A DNA stretch of 17,275 nt from NCBI GenBank assembly GCA_030619415.1, contig JAUXBM010000008.1, positions 1 to 17,275 on the forward strand. Direction: 5' to 3'. The translations under genes were made by a program, and so were the position numbers. Origin of the DNA: Chlorobiota bacterium. Lineage in GTDB: Bacteria; Bacteroidota; Bacteroidia; Bacteroidales; F082. Positions within the stretch are counted from its first letter, which is position 1. Each line of letters begins with the position of its first letter. Positions 6,759 to 14,183 of this stretch are shown in pieces. Under the pieces are notes generated by a model, which searched no databases, had not been told where the DNA came from, and was given only the letters and a program-made list of their open reading frames with translations.

Positions 6759-9035
6759 TCAGGAAATGATTTTCAACTTCGCAAACCTCAGCAATAGGTT
6801 CTTTTTCCCTATTGCGTTAAAAAATACCGTAGCCTTTTTATTGGGTCCCTGCCCCTCGACAGCGATCACTTTCCCCTTCCCGAATTTCGGGTGTTCAACC
6901 TGCATGCCGGTTTGCAGTGCCGAGGTGTCGGATGCTTCAAAAGATACCGGTGATTGTTGTTGTGTTGTTAACGGTTGCATGTTTCGTGGTTGACTTGACG
7001 TACCACCGCTTTTTCGTTTGTCCATCCCACGAAAATCATTCATCGGGTGCATGCCTGCTCTTTTCGGCATATCGATCAGCTTGTCGTCAATCTCGTCGAA
7101 AAACCGACTGGGTTCGGTAATGGTGAACTGTCCCCATCTGTAGCGGCTTTCTGCAAAAGTTAAGGTTACTTTTTTCATGGCGCGCGTAAGCGCCACATAA
7201 AATAAGCGGCGTTCTTCTTCAAGGTCCGAACGGGTACTGATTGACTGAATCGAAGGAAACAGGTTTTCTTCAAGTCCGCTAATGAAAACATATGGAAATT
7301 CCAATCCTTTCGCGGCATGTACACTCATCAATGCAACCTTGTCGTTATCGTCATCATTTTTATCGGCATCGGTTAACAGGGCCACATCCTGCATAAACTC
7401 ATCGAGTGTGCCCTGGTATTCCATATCCCCCTCATTCTGCTCGGCACCTTTTTCCACGAACTCTTTGATGGCATTTAGTAACTCTTCAATATTTTCAACC
7501 CGGCTTATTCCTTCCGGCGTATCTTCTTCCCGGTACATCCTCAATAAGCCCGATGATTTGGCGATGAGCTGCGCTACTTCAAAGGCATCTTTCTTTTTAA
7601 TTTCGGCTGCAAAACTTTTTATCATTGTGATAAATGCATCAAGTTTCGACAACGTACCAGCATTAAGGTTTACCTGAAATCGCCGAGGCCGGCTCGTTAC
7701 TTCCCAAAGGCTGGTATTGTATGCATCGGCGGCAACAACCAGTTTTTCAATCGTTGTTTTTCCGATACCCCTGGCCGGATTGTTGATCGTACGCTGAAGG
7801 GCATCCTCATCATTGTGATTGATGGAGAGCCGGATATACGCCAACAAATCTTTGATCTCTTTCCGGCTGTAGAATGAAAGACCACTATAGATTCGATAAG
7901 GAATATTCAATTTTCGAAGGGCCTCCTCGATGGAACGGGATTGCGCATTCGTCCGGTACAAAACAGCAAACGATTTGTTGGGTTGTTGCATGTTCATCTT
8001 GGTCTCGAAAATGGCATTGGCGATCAAACTCCCTTCTTCGTTGTCGGAAGTCGCCCTGATCATACCAATCAGCACGCCCTCTTCATTATCTGTCCAAACA
8101 GTTTTGTGTATCTGGTCTTTGTTGTAAGTAATCAGTTTGTTGGCAGCAGCAACGATATTCTTGGTTGACCGGTAATTCTGCTCCAGCTTGAATAATTTGT
8201 AGTCGGGGTAGTCGTTTTTAAAATTTAAGATATTGCCAATGTGCGCACCCCTGAAAGCATAAATACTTTGCGCATCATCACCCACCACGCAAATATTTTC
8301 GAGCCTGGCAGCCATTAGATTCAAAATGAGGTACTGCGCTTGGTTGGTGTCCTGGTACTCGTCGACTAAAATGTATTTGAACTTGCTCTGGTATTTGTAG
8401 AGCACCTGGCCGAAGTTTTTGAAAAGAATATACGTATTAAAAAGAAGGTCGTCGAAATCCATTGCATCTGCTCTTTTCAAGCGGGCTTCGTAGTTTTTAT
8501 AGATATTCTTAATAAATGGTTTTCGGGCGCTTTCATCAGCTGAAACAATGTCGGGGTTATTGGCATACATTTCAGGTGTCATCAAATTCGACTTGGCCAT
8601 TGATATCCTGAAAGAAATGTATGAAGGTAAATAAACTTTATTATCGAGCTTCATTTCCTTGATGATTTGCCTGATCAATCTTTTCGAGTCATCAGCATCA
8701 TAAATCGTGAAGTTGGAAGGATAACCCAGCTGATGTCCTTCAATGCGCAGTATCCGGGCAAAAATGGAATGAAAGGTTCCCATCCACACATTTCTGCCTT
8801 CACGTTCGCCAACCAGATTCATCACCCGCTCCTTCATTTCGCGGGCAGCCTTATTTGTAAAAGTGAGGGCCAGAATATTAAATGGATCCACGCCGTTGGC
8901 CAGCAGATAGGCTATTCTGTAAGTAAGCACACGGGTTTTTCCCGATCCGGCGCCGGCAATTACCATTACCGGCCCTTCGGTACTTACAACAGCATCATAT
9001 TGCTCCTGATTGAGGTCTTTCAGAAATTCGTTCAC
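6759..9035 (-). CDS. pcrA: ATP-dependent DNA helicase, UvrD/PcrA type
   Basis: This superfamily 1A 3'-5' helicase acts in nucleotide-excision and mismatch repair and in clearing proteins from replicating DNA. The 758 residues carry all standard motifs: Q motif LNQEQYDAV (8-16), Walker A AGAGSGKT (27-34), Ia TFTNKAAREMKER (58-70), Walker B VDEYQDTN (224-231), III GDDAQSIYAFRGA, IV LEQNYRS, V SVHAAKGLEFPYVF, and VI EEERRLFYVALTRA. After a linker rich in Gln and Ser, the C-terminus (EHPKFGKGKVIAVEGQG, about 710 onward) is the Tudor-like domain typical of PcrA, which in other bacteria binds RNA polymerase. The size is close to that of B. subtilis PcrA. The start ATG follows a -7 element by about 20 bp. 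The gene is transcribed away from the glycosyltransferase. Confidence 0.95.
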   Translation of the reverse strand: MNEFLKDLNQEQYDAVVSTEGPVMVIAGAGSGKTRVLTYRIAYLLANGVDPFNILALTFTNKAAREMKERVMNLVGEREGRNVWMGTFHSIFARILRIEGHQLGYPSNFTIYDADDSKRLIRQIIKEMKLDNKVYLPSYISFRISMAKSNLMTPEMYANNPDIVSADESARKPFIKNIYKNYEARLKRADAMDFDDLLFNTYILFKNFGQVLYKYQSKFKYILVDEYQDTNQAQYLILNLMAARLENICVVGDDAQSIYAFRGAHIGNILNFKNDYPDYKLFKLEQNYRSTKNIVAAANKLITYNKDQIHKTVWTDNEEGVLIGMIRATSDNEEGSLIANAIFETKMNMQQPNKSFAVLYRTNAQSRSIEEALRKLNIPYRIYSGLSFYSRKEIKDLLAYIRLSINHNDEDALQRTINNPARGIGKTTIEKLVVAADAYNTSLWEVTSRPRRFQVNLNAGTLSKLDAFITMIKSFAAEIKKKDAFEVAQLIAKSSGLLRMYREEDTPEGISRVENIEELLNAIKEFVEKGAEQNEGDMEYQGTLDEFMQDVALLTDADKNDDDNDKVALMSVHAAKGLEFPYVFISGLEENLFPSIQSISTRSDLEEERRLFYVALTRAMKKVTLTFAESRYRWGQFTITEPSRFFDEIDDKLIDMPKRAGMHPMNDFRGMDKRKSGGTSSQPRNMQPLTTQQQSPVSFEASDTSALQTGMQVEHPKFGKGKVIAVEGQGPNKKATVFFNAIGKKNLLLRFAKLKIIS

Positions 9036-9054
9036 TACGAAAAAATTAAGAAGG

Positions 9055-9062
9055 CAAAAATA
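9055..9062 (-). promoter_or_regulatory. Candidate -7 element for pcrA
   Basis: The minus strand reads TATTTTTG at 9062-9055, fitting TAnnTTTG, 20 bp before the pcrA ATG. This predicts a very short leader. No -33 box is visible, and in A+T-rich DNA such a match can occur by chance. Confidence 0.4.
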
Positions 9063-9133
9063 TTTAATTATGGGGTTGAATGCGTGAAGCTGTCAAACTG
9101 TTTTCAACAAATCAGCCCAATGGCTAATTTGGT

Positions 9134-9141
9134 TAATTTTG
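9134..9141 (+). promoter_or_regulatory. Candidate -7 element for the GT39 glycosyltransferase gene
   Basis: TAATTTTG fits TAnnTTTG and ends 16 bp before the ATG at 9158. This would give a leader of only about 10 nt. There is no clear -33 box. Together with the element at 9055-9062 it would make the 122-bp space between the divergent genes a two-way promoter region. Confidence 0.35.
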
Positions 9142-9157
9142 AAACACACTAACTGCA

Positions 9158-11092
9158 ATGGTCAATCATCAAAAACCTCTATTTTTCATCCTTGGTCTGA
9201 TATTGCTCACAGGCTTCCTCCTTCGATTCTGGGACTTTTGGAGCATCCCATTCACTTTCGACGAGCTGAGCGCGATGGGCCGCACTACTTATTATAATTT
9301 CCAGGATCTTATCCGTTTTGGAGTTGTTGAGAGGGATTCGCATCCGGCCGGTATCCAGGTTTTTTTGTATTACTGGACCAGCTTGTTTGGCGAATCTGAA
9401 ATGATCGTAAAGCTCCCCTTTTTACTGGCAGGCATGGCCTCGATTTGGTTATCCTTTCGTATCGGAAATTTATGGTTTGGTAAAACTACCGGGATATTAA
9501 CTGCTGCTTATGTAAGCAGCCTTCAGCTTTTTGTGATGTACAGCCAGATAGCACGACCCTATTCCAGTGGCCTGTTCTTTACCCTGGTGATGGTTTGGTA
9601 TTGGAGTAAATACTTTTTGGTTTCCGATAAAACTAGGTATCTTATGTGGTTTGTTCTTTTCGCTTCACTTTCGGCATACAATCATTATTTCAGTTTACTT
9701 TTTGCAGCGATGGTTGGGATGACAGGTTTCTTTTTCGTCAGGCGAAATACCATCTGGCCTTATATGCTGTCGGGTGTTGCTATATTCGTGTTGTACATTC
9801 CTCATTTACCAATTTTTCTGGCACAAGCCGAAAAGGGGAGTATTGGCGGTTGGCTCGGTATGCCCAGCATTTGGTTTCCACTCCAATTCCTCGATTGGTT
9901 GTTTCATTATTCATTTTGGGTTTACAGCTTGCTTATTTTGATAGTGATAATCGGGTTAATTTCCGGAAAGAAAAAACCTGTTTCAGAAAAAAATAAAAAG
10001 CGGGTTATCCTATTTTTGTGGCTTTTACCGGCACCGGTTTTTGGCTATCTCTATTCATTAAAAGTTGAACCCATTTTACAGTATTCCCTCATCATTTTTA
10101 GCGCGCCTTACCTGTTCATACTGTTGTTTTCATTTGTTGGTAAGATTGAGTACAAAAAGCTGGGAATATTGGTAATTGTCATTCTTTTCTTAAATATCAT
10201 GAGCCTTGTTTCTGTAAGGAAGCATTACCAGGTTTTTTACAAACAGCCGTTTGAGCAGGTTGTGAAAGATGCCATTCAGCTGGATAAACAGCATCCGGGC
10301 GATGTGGTAATTATCAATGACTACATACCCTATTATTCTGAATATTATTTTAGAAAAAATGACAAAACTTTGCCTTATTTTACAGTTAGGAACCGCAATA
10401 TCGACTTTGCCGGGTTTGACTCTGTTGTAAGTCATATACAAGAAAATACTGTCGTAACCTCAAGCATCAATCCATCCTATTTTCAAATAGTTAACAAGCA
10501 TTTCCCCGCCTGGGTGGCTTACGATTATGGTTTTACGTTTGAGCAATATACTTTTTCTAAAGTCGCAGCAACAGGTAGTCTTACACTTAAAACAGAACCG
10601 GTAGCATTCACCGATTTTTCAAACGTTGTTGGAGATTGGAAATTTAGCAAGAATTTTTTGATTGATGACAGTTTGAGCCATTCCAGATATTATCAAATGA
10701 ACCCCAACCAGCAATGGGGTCCGGCCTGCTCATTTTCGTTGGATACGATCTCAGAGAACAGGTACTTGTTTCTCGATCTGGCCGTTGAGGTAAAACCGGC
10801 TGACAGCTTTTGCCGGGGAGTGCTGGTTGCTCAGATAAAAAAAGGGGAAGAACTGGTAGCATGGTACGGAATGAATTTTGAAAAGTATGAACCGGTGAAA
10901 GAAAAATGGCAGGAAGTTTATTTGACGATCAACATTTCGGATGCGTTGAAAGATGAAGAAATAGCCGGTTGTACATTCGAGACCTTCATCTGGAACCCGA
11001 AGGAAAATAATTTTCAATTAAGAACCTACAAAATTTCCGCTCGTCCCGGAAACCCATACCGGTATGCTTTATTTTATGATTTTGATGATTGA
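9158..11092 (+). CDS. GT39/ArnT-like (PMT_2) membrane glycosyltransferase with C-terminal extracytoplasmic region
   Basis: This 644-residue membrane protein of the lipid-linked-sugar glycosyltransferase (GT-C) fold would transfer a sugar from a polyprenyl-phosphate carrier to an acceptor on the outer face of the membrane. A signal-like first helix (7-24) leads into FTFDELS (32-38), where Asp35-Glu36 match the catalytic acidic pair of the first loop. ERDSHPAG (58-65) and YSQIARPYS (128-136) are family motifs (compare YxQEARxY). About ten further hydrophobic segments run to about residue 351. Residues 352-644 are predicted to be outside the membrane. The last 165 or so look beta-rich, like a carbohydrate-binding jelly roll, but this is inference. 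No sugar-pathway genes adjoin it, so donor and acceptor are unknown. The gene stands alone, divergent from pcrA and convergent with the transporter. Confidence 0.82.
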   Translation: MVNHQKPLFFILGLILLTGFLLRFWDFWSIPFTFDELSAMGRTTYYNFQDLIRFGVVERDSHPAGIQVFLYYWTSLFGESEMIVKLPFLLAGMASIWLSFRIGNLWFGKTTGILTAAYVSSLQLFVMYSQIARPYSSGLFFTLVMVWYWSKYFLVSDKTRYLMWFVLFASLSAYNHYFSLLFAAMVGMTGFFFVRRNTIWPYMLSGVAIFVLYIPHLPIFLAQAEKGSIGGWLGMPSIWFPLQFLDWLFHYSFWVYSLLILIVIIGLISGKKKPVSEKNKKRVILFLWLLPAPVFGYLYSLKVEPILQYSLIIFSAPYLFILLFSFVGKIEYKKLGILVIVILFLNIMSLVSVRKHYQVFYKQPFEQVVKDAIQLDKQHPGDVVIINDYIPYYSEYYFRKNDKTLPYFTVRNRNIDFAGFDSVVSHIQENTVVTSSINPSYFQIVNKHFPAWVAYDYGFTFEQYTFSKVAATGSLTLKTEPVAFTDFSNVVGDWKFSKNFLIDDSLSHSRYYQMNPNQQWGPACSFSLDTISENRYLFLDLAVEVKPADSFCRGVLVAQIKKGEELVAWYGMNFEKYEPVKEKWQEVYLTINISDALKDEEIAGCTFETFIWNPKENNFQLRTYKISARPGNPYRYALFYDFDD

Positions 11093-11111
11093 ATCTGCAG
11101 CATCCGATCAA

Positions 11112-11155
11112 TTAGAAATTCTCATTAAGTCCCATCAGAACTTCTTAATTTCTAA
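11112..11155. repeat. 9-bp inverted repeat between convergent genes
   Basis: TTAGAAATT (11112-11120) and AATTTCTAA (11147-11155) are perfect inverted copies 26 bp apart, with an inner AAGT/ACTT pairing inside them. The second arm recurs as a direct copy at 11223-11231, overlapping the abgT TAG stop. Its position between two convergent genes would suit a two-way terminator, but no T-run follows on either strand and the stem is A+T-rich. Confidence 0.4.
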
Positions 11156-11156
11156 A

Positions 11157-11198
11157 GTCTTAGGTCTTAGGTCTACTGTCTAAGGTCTTGTCTCTTGG
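11157..11198. repeat. Degenerate 7-bp tandem repeat, six units
   Basis: Six consecutive heptamers can be read: GTCTTAG, GTCTTAG, GTCTACT, GTCTAAG, GTCTTGT, CTCTTGG. The first two are identical and the others keep TCT at positions 2-4. The array lies between the convergent glycosyltransferase and transporter genes, immediately after the inverted repeat. It has no evident coding role. It resembles the short tandem arrays often seen in Bacteroidota intergenic DNA, which points to slippage or an unstudied repeat type. Confidence 0.6.
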
Positions 11199-11227
11199 CT
11201 CATTATTAAATTAACCCGGTATAATTT

Positions 11228-12757
11228 CTAATGCCCCAGACCCCCCTCGTAATACATCGGTGCTCCCGGACCTAACGGCCATCCAAAATATACCCACACG
11301 ATCAGCAGGGCTGACCATATTATAAAGAAGACAACGGTATAGGGTAGCATTGTAGAAATGATCGTGCCAATACTTGCGTTTTTATCGTATCGCTGGAAAA
11401 ATGCGATAATCAAGGCAAAGAAACTCATCATAGGAGATATAAGGTTTGTAACGCTGTCGCCAATACGGTACACAACCTGTGAGAGTTCGGGGGAATACCC
11501 CAGTTCCATAAACAGCGGTATAAACACAGGCGCCATAATTGCCCATTTGGCCGAGGCGCTGCCCATGGCCATGTTGATACTTCCGGCAAGGATGATGAAG
11601 AGAAGCAGCAATGGTATTGTGCCGATATTAATACTTTTTAACAAGATGGCGCCTCTAATAGCCATGATCTCACCAAGATGGCTCCATTTGAAATAGGCAA
11701 CAAATTGTGCTGCAAAAAATACGAGTACGATATAGACGGCAAGCGTTTTAATGGAAGCAGACATGCCCAATACCACATCGTTGTCGTTTTTGAATTTGCC
11801 CGAAGCAAAGCCGTAGGTAATACCGGCTGCTGCCGAAAATATAAACAGCAACGCAATTACACCTTTTATTACGGGTGATTTAAGAACGCTTTCACCGGCA
11901 ATCCGGAGAAATCCATCTTCGGGGATGGTACCCCAAAGCACAAGAGCAGTAAGAATAACTGTAACCAAAGTTGCCCAGCGCAAACCCTTTTTCTCATCCT
12001 TATCCAATCCTTTAATTTCTTCGGGCATTTCGCTGCCCGTGTATTCACCCAAACGTGGGGCAACTATTTTTTCGGTGACAAAAGTCCCGGCAGCGGCAAT
12101 AAGAAAGGTAGATACGACCATAAAATAATAATTTGCCGTTGGGTTAACTTCGTAGGCAGGGTCAATGATCTGAGCAGCTTCTTCCGACAAACCGGCCAGT
12201 AATGGATCAATAGTACCCAATATGAGGTTGGCGCTGAATCCACCCGAAACGCCGGCAAATGCCGCAGCCATACCCACGAGTGGGTTTCTTCCGAGTGAAA
12301 GGAATATAGTTCCGGCGAGTGGAATAAGCAGGACGTATCCAAGGTCGCTTGCTGTATTGCTGATAATACCTGCCAGGACAATGACGAAGGTCATCATTTT
12401 TTTAGGTGAGGATATTACCAGGAGCCTGATGATTGCACCAATCAGTCCGCTGCTTTCTGCGATACCAATTCCTAACATGGCCACTATGACAATACCGAGC
12501 GGTGCAAAACTGGTGAAGTTGTGAACCATTTCGAGCATGATCCGGTGGAGGCCCTCTTTTGATAACAGGTTTACCGGGTCAATTACCTGGCCCGTTGTTG
12601 GGTGGGTAGCGTCCCATCCAAAATAGTATGCTATTCCCGAAAGCAACAATGCCAGAAGAGCAAATAATGCGAAAAGTGTTGCGGGATGGGGGAGGGCGTT
12701 TCCAACTTTCTCAGTATAATTAAGGAAACGGCCAAAGAAGGATATTTTTTTACTCAT
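11228..12757 (-). CDS. AbgT family transporter
   Basis: This integral membrane protein belongs to the AbgT family. E. coli AbgT imports p-aminobenzoyl-glutamate, and the homologues MtrF and YdaH export sulfonamides and p-aminobenzoate. From the ATG at 12757 it has 509 residues, the usual length. About ten to twelve hydrophobic helices can be seen. Family-typical stretches include the N-terminal LNYTEKVGNALPHPATLF, IISNTASDLGYVLLIPL, GVSGGFSANLILGTIDPLL and the C-terminal SVTNLISPMMSFF. The frame extends 32 codons further upstream, but a TAnnTTTG promoter lies inside that extension, so the downstream ATG is chosen. No peptidase partner (AbgA/AbgB) is nearby, so substrate and direction remain open. 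The upstream intergenic region is shared with the divergent rpsL operon. Confidence 0.9.
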   Translation of the reverse strand: MSKKISFFGRFLNYTEKVGNALPHPATLFALFALLALLLSGIAYYFGWDATHPTTGQVIDPVNLLSKEGLHRIMLEMVHNFTSFAPLGIVIVAMLGIGIAESSGLIGAIIRLLVISSPKKMMTFVIVLAGIISNTASDLGYVLLIPLAGTIFLSLGRNPLVGMAAAFAGVSGGFSANLILGTIDPLLAGLSEEAAQIIDPAYEVNPTANYYFMVVSTFLIAAAGTFVTEKIVAPRLGEYTGSEMPEEIKGLDKDEKKGLRWATLVTVILTALVLWGTIPEDGFLRIAGESVLKSPVIKGVIALLFIFSAAAGITYGFASGKFKNDNDVVLGMSASIKTLAVYIVLVFFAAQFVAYFKWSHLGEIMAIRGAILLKSINIGTIPLLLLFIILAGSINMAMGSASAKWAIMAPVFIPLFMELGYSPELSQVVYRIGDSVTNLISPMMSFFALIIAFFQRYDKNASIGTIISTMLPYTVVFFIIWSALLIVWVYFGWPLGPGAPMYYEGGLGH

Positions 12758-12780
12758 CAGGAAAAAATATAAATAAGCGG

Positions 12781-12788
12781 CAAATATA
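12781..12788 (-). promoter_or_regulatory. Promoter -7 element for the AbgT transporter gene
   Basis: The minus strand reads TATATTTG at 12788-12781, an exact TAnnTTTG match, 23 bp before the ATG at 12757. This supports the shorter reading of the protein. The T-rich sequence about 20 bp upstream has no clear TTG. Confidence 0.5.
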
Positions 12789-12862
12789 GTTTTTGAAATT
12801 GAACGTAAAAAATGTGGTCCCGGTTTCAGGTGTAATGGACTGACACTAATCATTTTTTAAAT

Positions 12863-12878
12863 AGCAATCAGTATTGCT
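12863..12878. repeat. Small perfect inverted repeat in the abgT-rpsL intergenic region
   Basis: AGCAAT and ATTGCT flank a four-base CAGT loop. It stands about 75 bp upstream of the abgT -7 element and about 150 bp upstream of the rpsL promoter. It could be an operator half-site pair or chance. No function is claimed. Confidence 0.3.
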
Positions 12879-12900
12879 TTCAACTTCAGGCGCATTAAAT

Positions 12901-12945
12901 ACTTTAGTCACTTTAAAAACTTTTGACACTTTCGGCACTTCAAAG
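12901..12945. repeat. Degenerate 9-bp tandem repeat, five units
   Basis: Five consecutive nonamers can be read: ACTTTAGTC, ACTTTAAAA, ACTTTTGAC, ACTTTCGGC, ACTTCAAAG. All share ACTT, and four share ACTTT. The array lies between the divergent abgT and rpsL promoters, about 70 bp upstream of the rpsL -33 box. It could be a decaying repeat or a row of binding sites. The even 9-bp spacing is close to, but not equal to, one helix turn. Confidence 0.6.
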
Positions 12946-13013
12946 TTAGTCTCGTCTCATTTTTATCTCCAGCAGGAACAAGCAGAAATTCGATAATTTT
13001 CTTAAAACGGTGC

Positions 13014-13043
13014 TTGCTAAATTAAAAAATGTTTTTACCTTTG
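13014..13043 (+). promoter_or_regulatory. Principal promoter of the rpsL operon (P1)
   Basis: TTG at 13014-13016, a 19-bp spacer and TACCTTTG at 13036-13043 match the Bacteroidota consensus TTG-N19-TAnnTTTG closely. This is the best promoter in the window. The bases after it, GCAGCCCG, are G+C-rich, as is often seen after the -7 box of ribosomal genes and may relate to stringent control (inference). The transcript would have a leader of about 225 nt before rpsL. Confidence 0.75.
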
Positions 13044-13125
13044 CAGCCCGTTTTGGTAGAATAGTATCAAACCTACTGAAACAGTTGTAGTTAAGGGACC
13101 TGACAAGGTAAAACGATATAGGTTC

Positions 13126-13248
13126 ATGCGTAACCCCAACACGAAAAAACAGGAGTTGCGTCGTTTTCGAAAGAAAATTATATCCCACCTACGTCAACTT
13201 CCCGATAATTGCAGAAAATTTTATACTTTTGCGCCTCCAAAAAAATGA
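13126..13248 (+). CDS. Small basic open frame in the rpsL leader (possible leader peptide)
   Basis: An ATG opens a 40-codon frame, beginning MRNPNTKKQELRRFRKK and ending TFAPPKK, which stops at a TGA 27 bp before rpsL. About a third of the residues are Lys or Arg. It lies wholly downstream of promoter P1 and contains the second promoter-like element P2 near its 3' end. I recognise no family and see no clear ribosome binding site. It may be a leader peptide of the ribosomal operon, a fragment of an older gene, or chance. Confidence 0.2.
   Translation: MRNPNTKKQELRRFRKKIISHLRQLPDNCRKFYTFAPPKK
13224..13231 (+). promoter_or_regulatory. Second promoter-like element of the rpsL operon (P2)
   Basis: TACTTTTG fits TAnnTTTG, within TTATACTTTTGCGCC, a context common at Bacteroidota start sites. 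It would start transcripts near 13238, about 38 nt before the rpsL ATG. There is no TTG at 19 bp upstream, so it is weaker on paper than P1. Confidence 0.5.
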
Positions 13249-13275
13249 GGTGTCAGAATTTAATAAAAGAGTAAT

Positions 13276-13650
13276 ATGCCGACTATACAACAGTTAGTAA
13301 GAAAAGGGCGCAAGAAGCTCGTCGACAAAAGCAAGTCGCCGGCACTGGATGCCTGTCCTCAACGCCGTGGTGTTTGTGTAAGGGTTTATACAACTACACC
13401 AAAAAAGCCTAACTCAGCCATGCGTAAAGTAGCAAGGGTAAGGCTCACCAACCATAAAGAGGTGAATGCATACATCCCTGGCGAAGGGCATAACCTGCAG
13501 GAACACTCCATCGTAATGATCCGTGGAGGACGTGTGAAAGATCTTCCTGGCGTAAGGTACCACATCATTCGTGGAGCGCTTGATACATCAGGAGTTGAAG
13601 GCCGCACACAACGCCGCTCGAAGTACGGAACCAAACGACCAAAGAAATAA
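13276..13650 (+). CDS. rpsL: 30S ribosomal protein S12
   Basis: S12 lines the decoding centre of the small subunit and controls accuracy. The 124-residue protein starts [11 protein letters not shown] and carries the universal segments [19 protein letters not shown] and [13 protein letters not shown]. The two lysines whose change gives streptomycin resistance (K43 and K88 with Met as 1) are wild type. The Asp after the second one (D89), the site of methylthiolation in some bacteria, is present. It is the first gene of the operon, followed after 30 bp by rpsG. Confidence 0.99.
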   Translation: MPTIQQLVRKGRKKLVDKSKSPALDACPQRRGVCVRVYTTTPKKPNSAMRKVARVRLTNHKEVNAYIPGEGHNLQEHSIVMIRGGRVKDLPGVRYHIIRGALDTSGVEGRTQRRSKYGTKRPKK

Positions 13651-13680
13651 AGATATTGAACAGCATAAGCTCGATATAAA

Positions 13681-14148
13681 ATGAGAAAATCAAAGCCGAA
13701 AAAACGAATAATTCTTCCCGATCCTAAATTCAATGATGAATTGGTAACCAAGTTTGTCAATAACATCATGTTGCAGGGAAAGAAAAGCACCGCTTTCAGG
13801 ATATTTTACGAAGCGATGGATATTGTAGCGAAGCGAAGCGAAGAAGACCCGATCGAGGTTTGGAAAAAAGCATTGGCTAATGTTACACCGGCTGTCGAAG
13901 TAAGAAGCCGTCGTATTGGTGGAGCTACTTTCCAGATTCCTGCTGAAATACGAACTAGCAGGAAACAATCAATTGGCATGAAAAATCTTATTGGTTTCTC
14001 ACGCAAACGCCACGAGAAAACCATGGGTCAAAAACTGGCCAATGAAATATTGGCTGCTTACAAAGAAGAAGGGGCAGCATACAAGAAAAAAGAAGATACA
14101 CACAGGATGGCAGAAGCCAATAAAGCTTTCTCTCATTTTAGGTTTTAA
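13681..14148 (+). CDS. rpsG: 30S ribosomal protein S7
   Basis: S7 starts assembly of the small-subunit head by binding the 3' domain of 16S rRNA and contacts tRNA in the exit site. The 155-residue, mostly helical basic protein shows the family core: [43 protein letters not shown] and the C-terminal [13 protein letters not shown]. The length is that of the short S7 form. It lies between rpsL and fusA, the standard str order. Confidence 0.98.
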   Translation: MRKSKPKKRIILPDPKFNDELVTKFVNNIMLQGKKSTAFRIFYEAMDIVAKRSEEDPIEVWKKALANVTPAVEVRSRRIGGATFQIPAEIRTSRKQSIGMKNLIGFSRKRHEKTMGQKLANEILAAYKEEGAAYKKKEDTHRMAEANKAFSHFRF

Positions 14149-14183
14149 TACTATGCTATTATATAAGGTGTCGTAAATAACAA

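Noticed and set aside
11112..11155. Two-way intrinsic terminator between the convergent genes
   Set aside because: The stem is A+T-rich with a long loop and no T-run follows on either strand, so it is listed only as an inverted repeat.
12755..12853. 32-residue N-terminal extension of the AbgT transporter
   Set aside because: A TAnnTTTG promoter element lies inside it and the family N-terminus begins at the downstream ATG.
12946..13188. 80-codon minus-strand frame in the rpsL upstream region
   Set aside because: It runs against the strong rpsL promoter, has no start signal, and shows no recognisable family.
13386..13790. 134-codon minus-strand frame across rpsL and rpsG
   Set aside because: It overlaps two conserved ribosomal protein genes on the other strand, and its sequence has no protein-like motifs.
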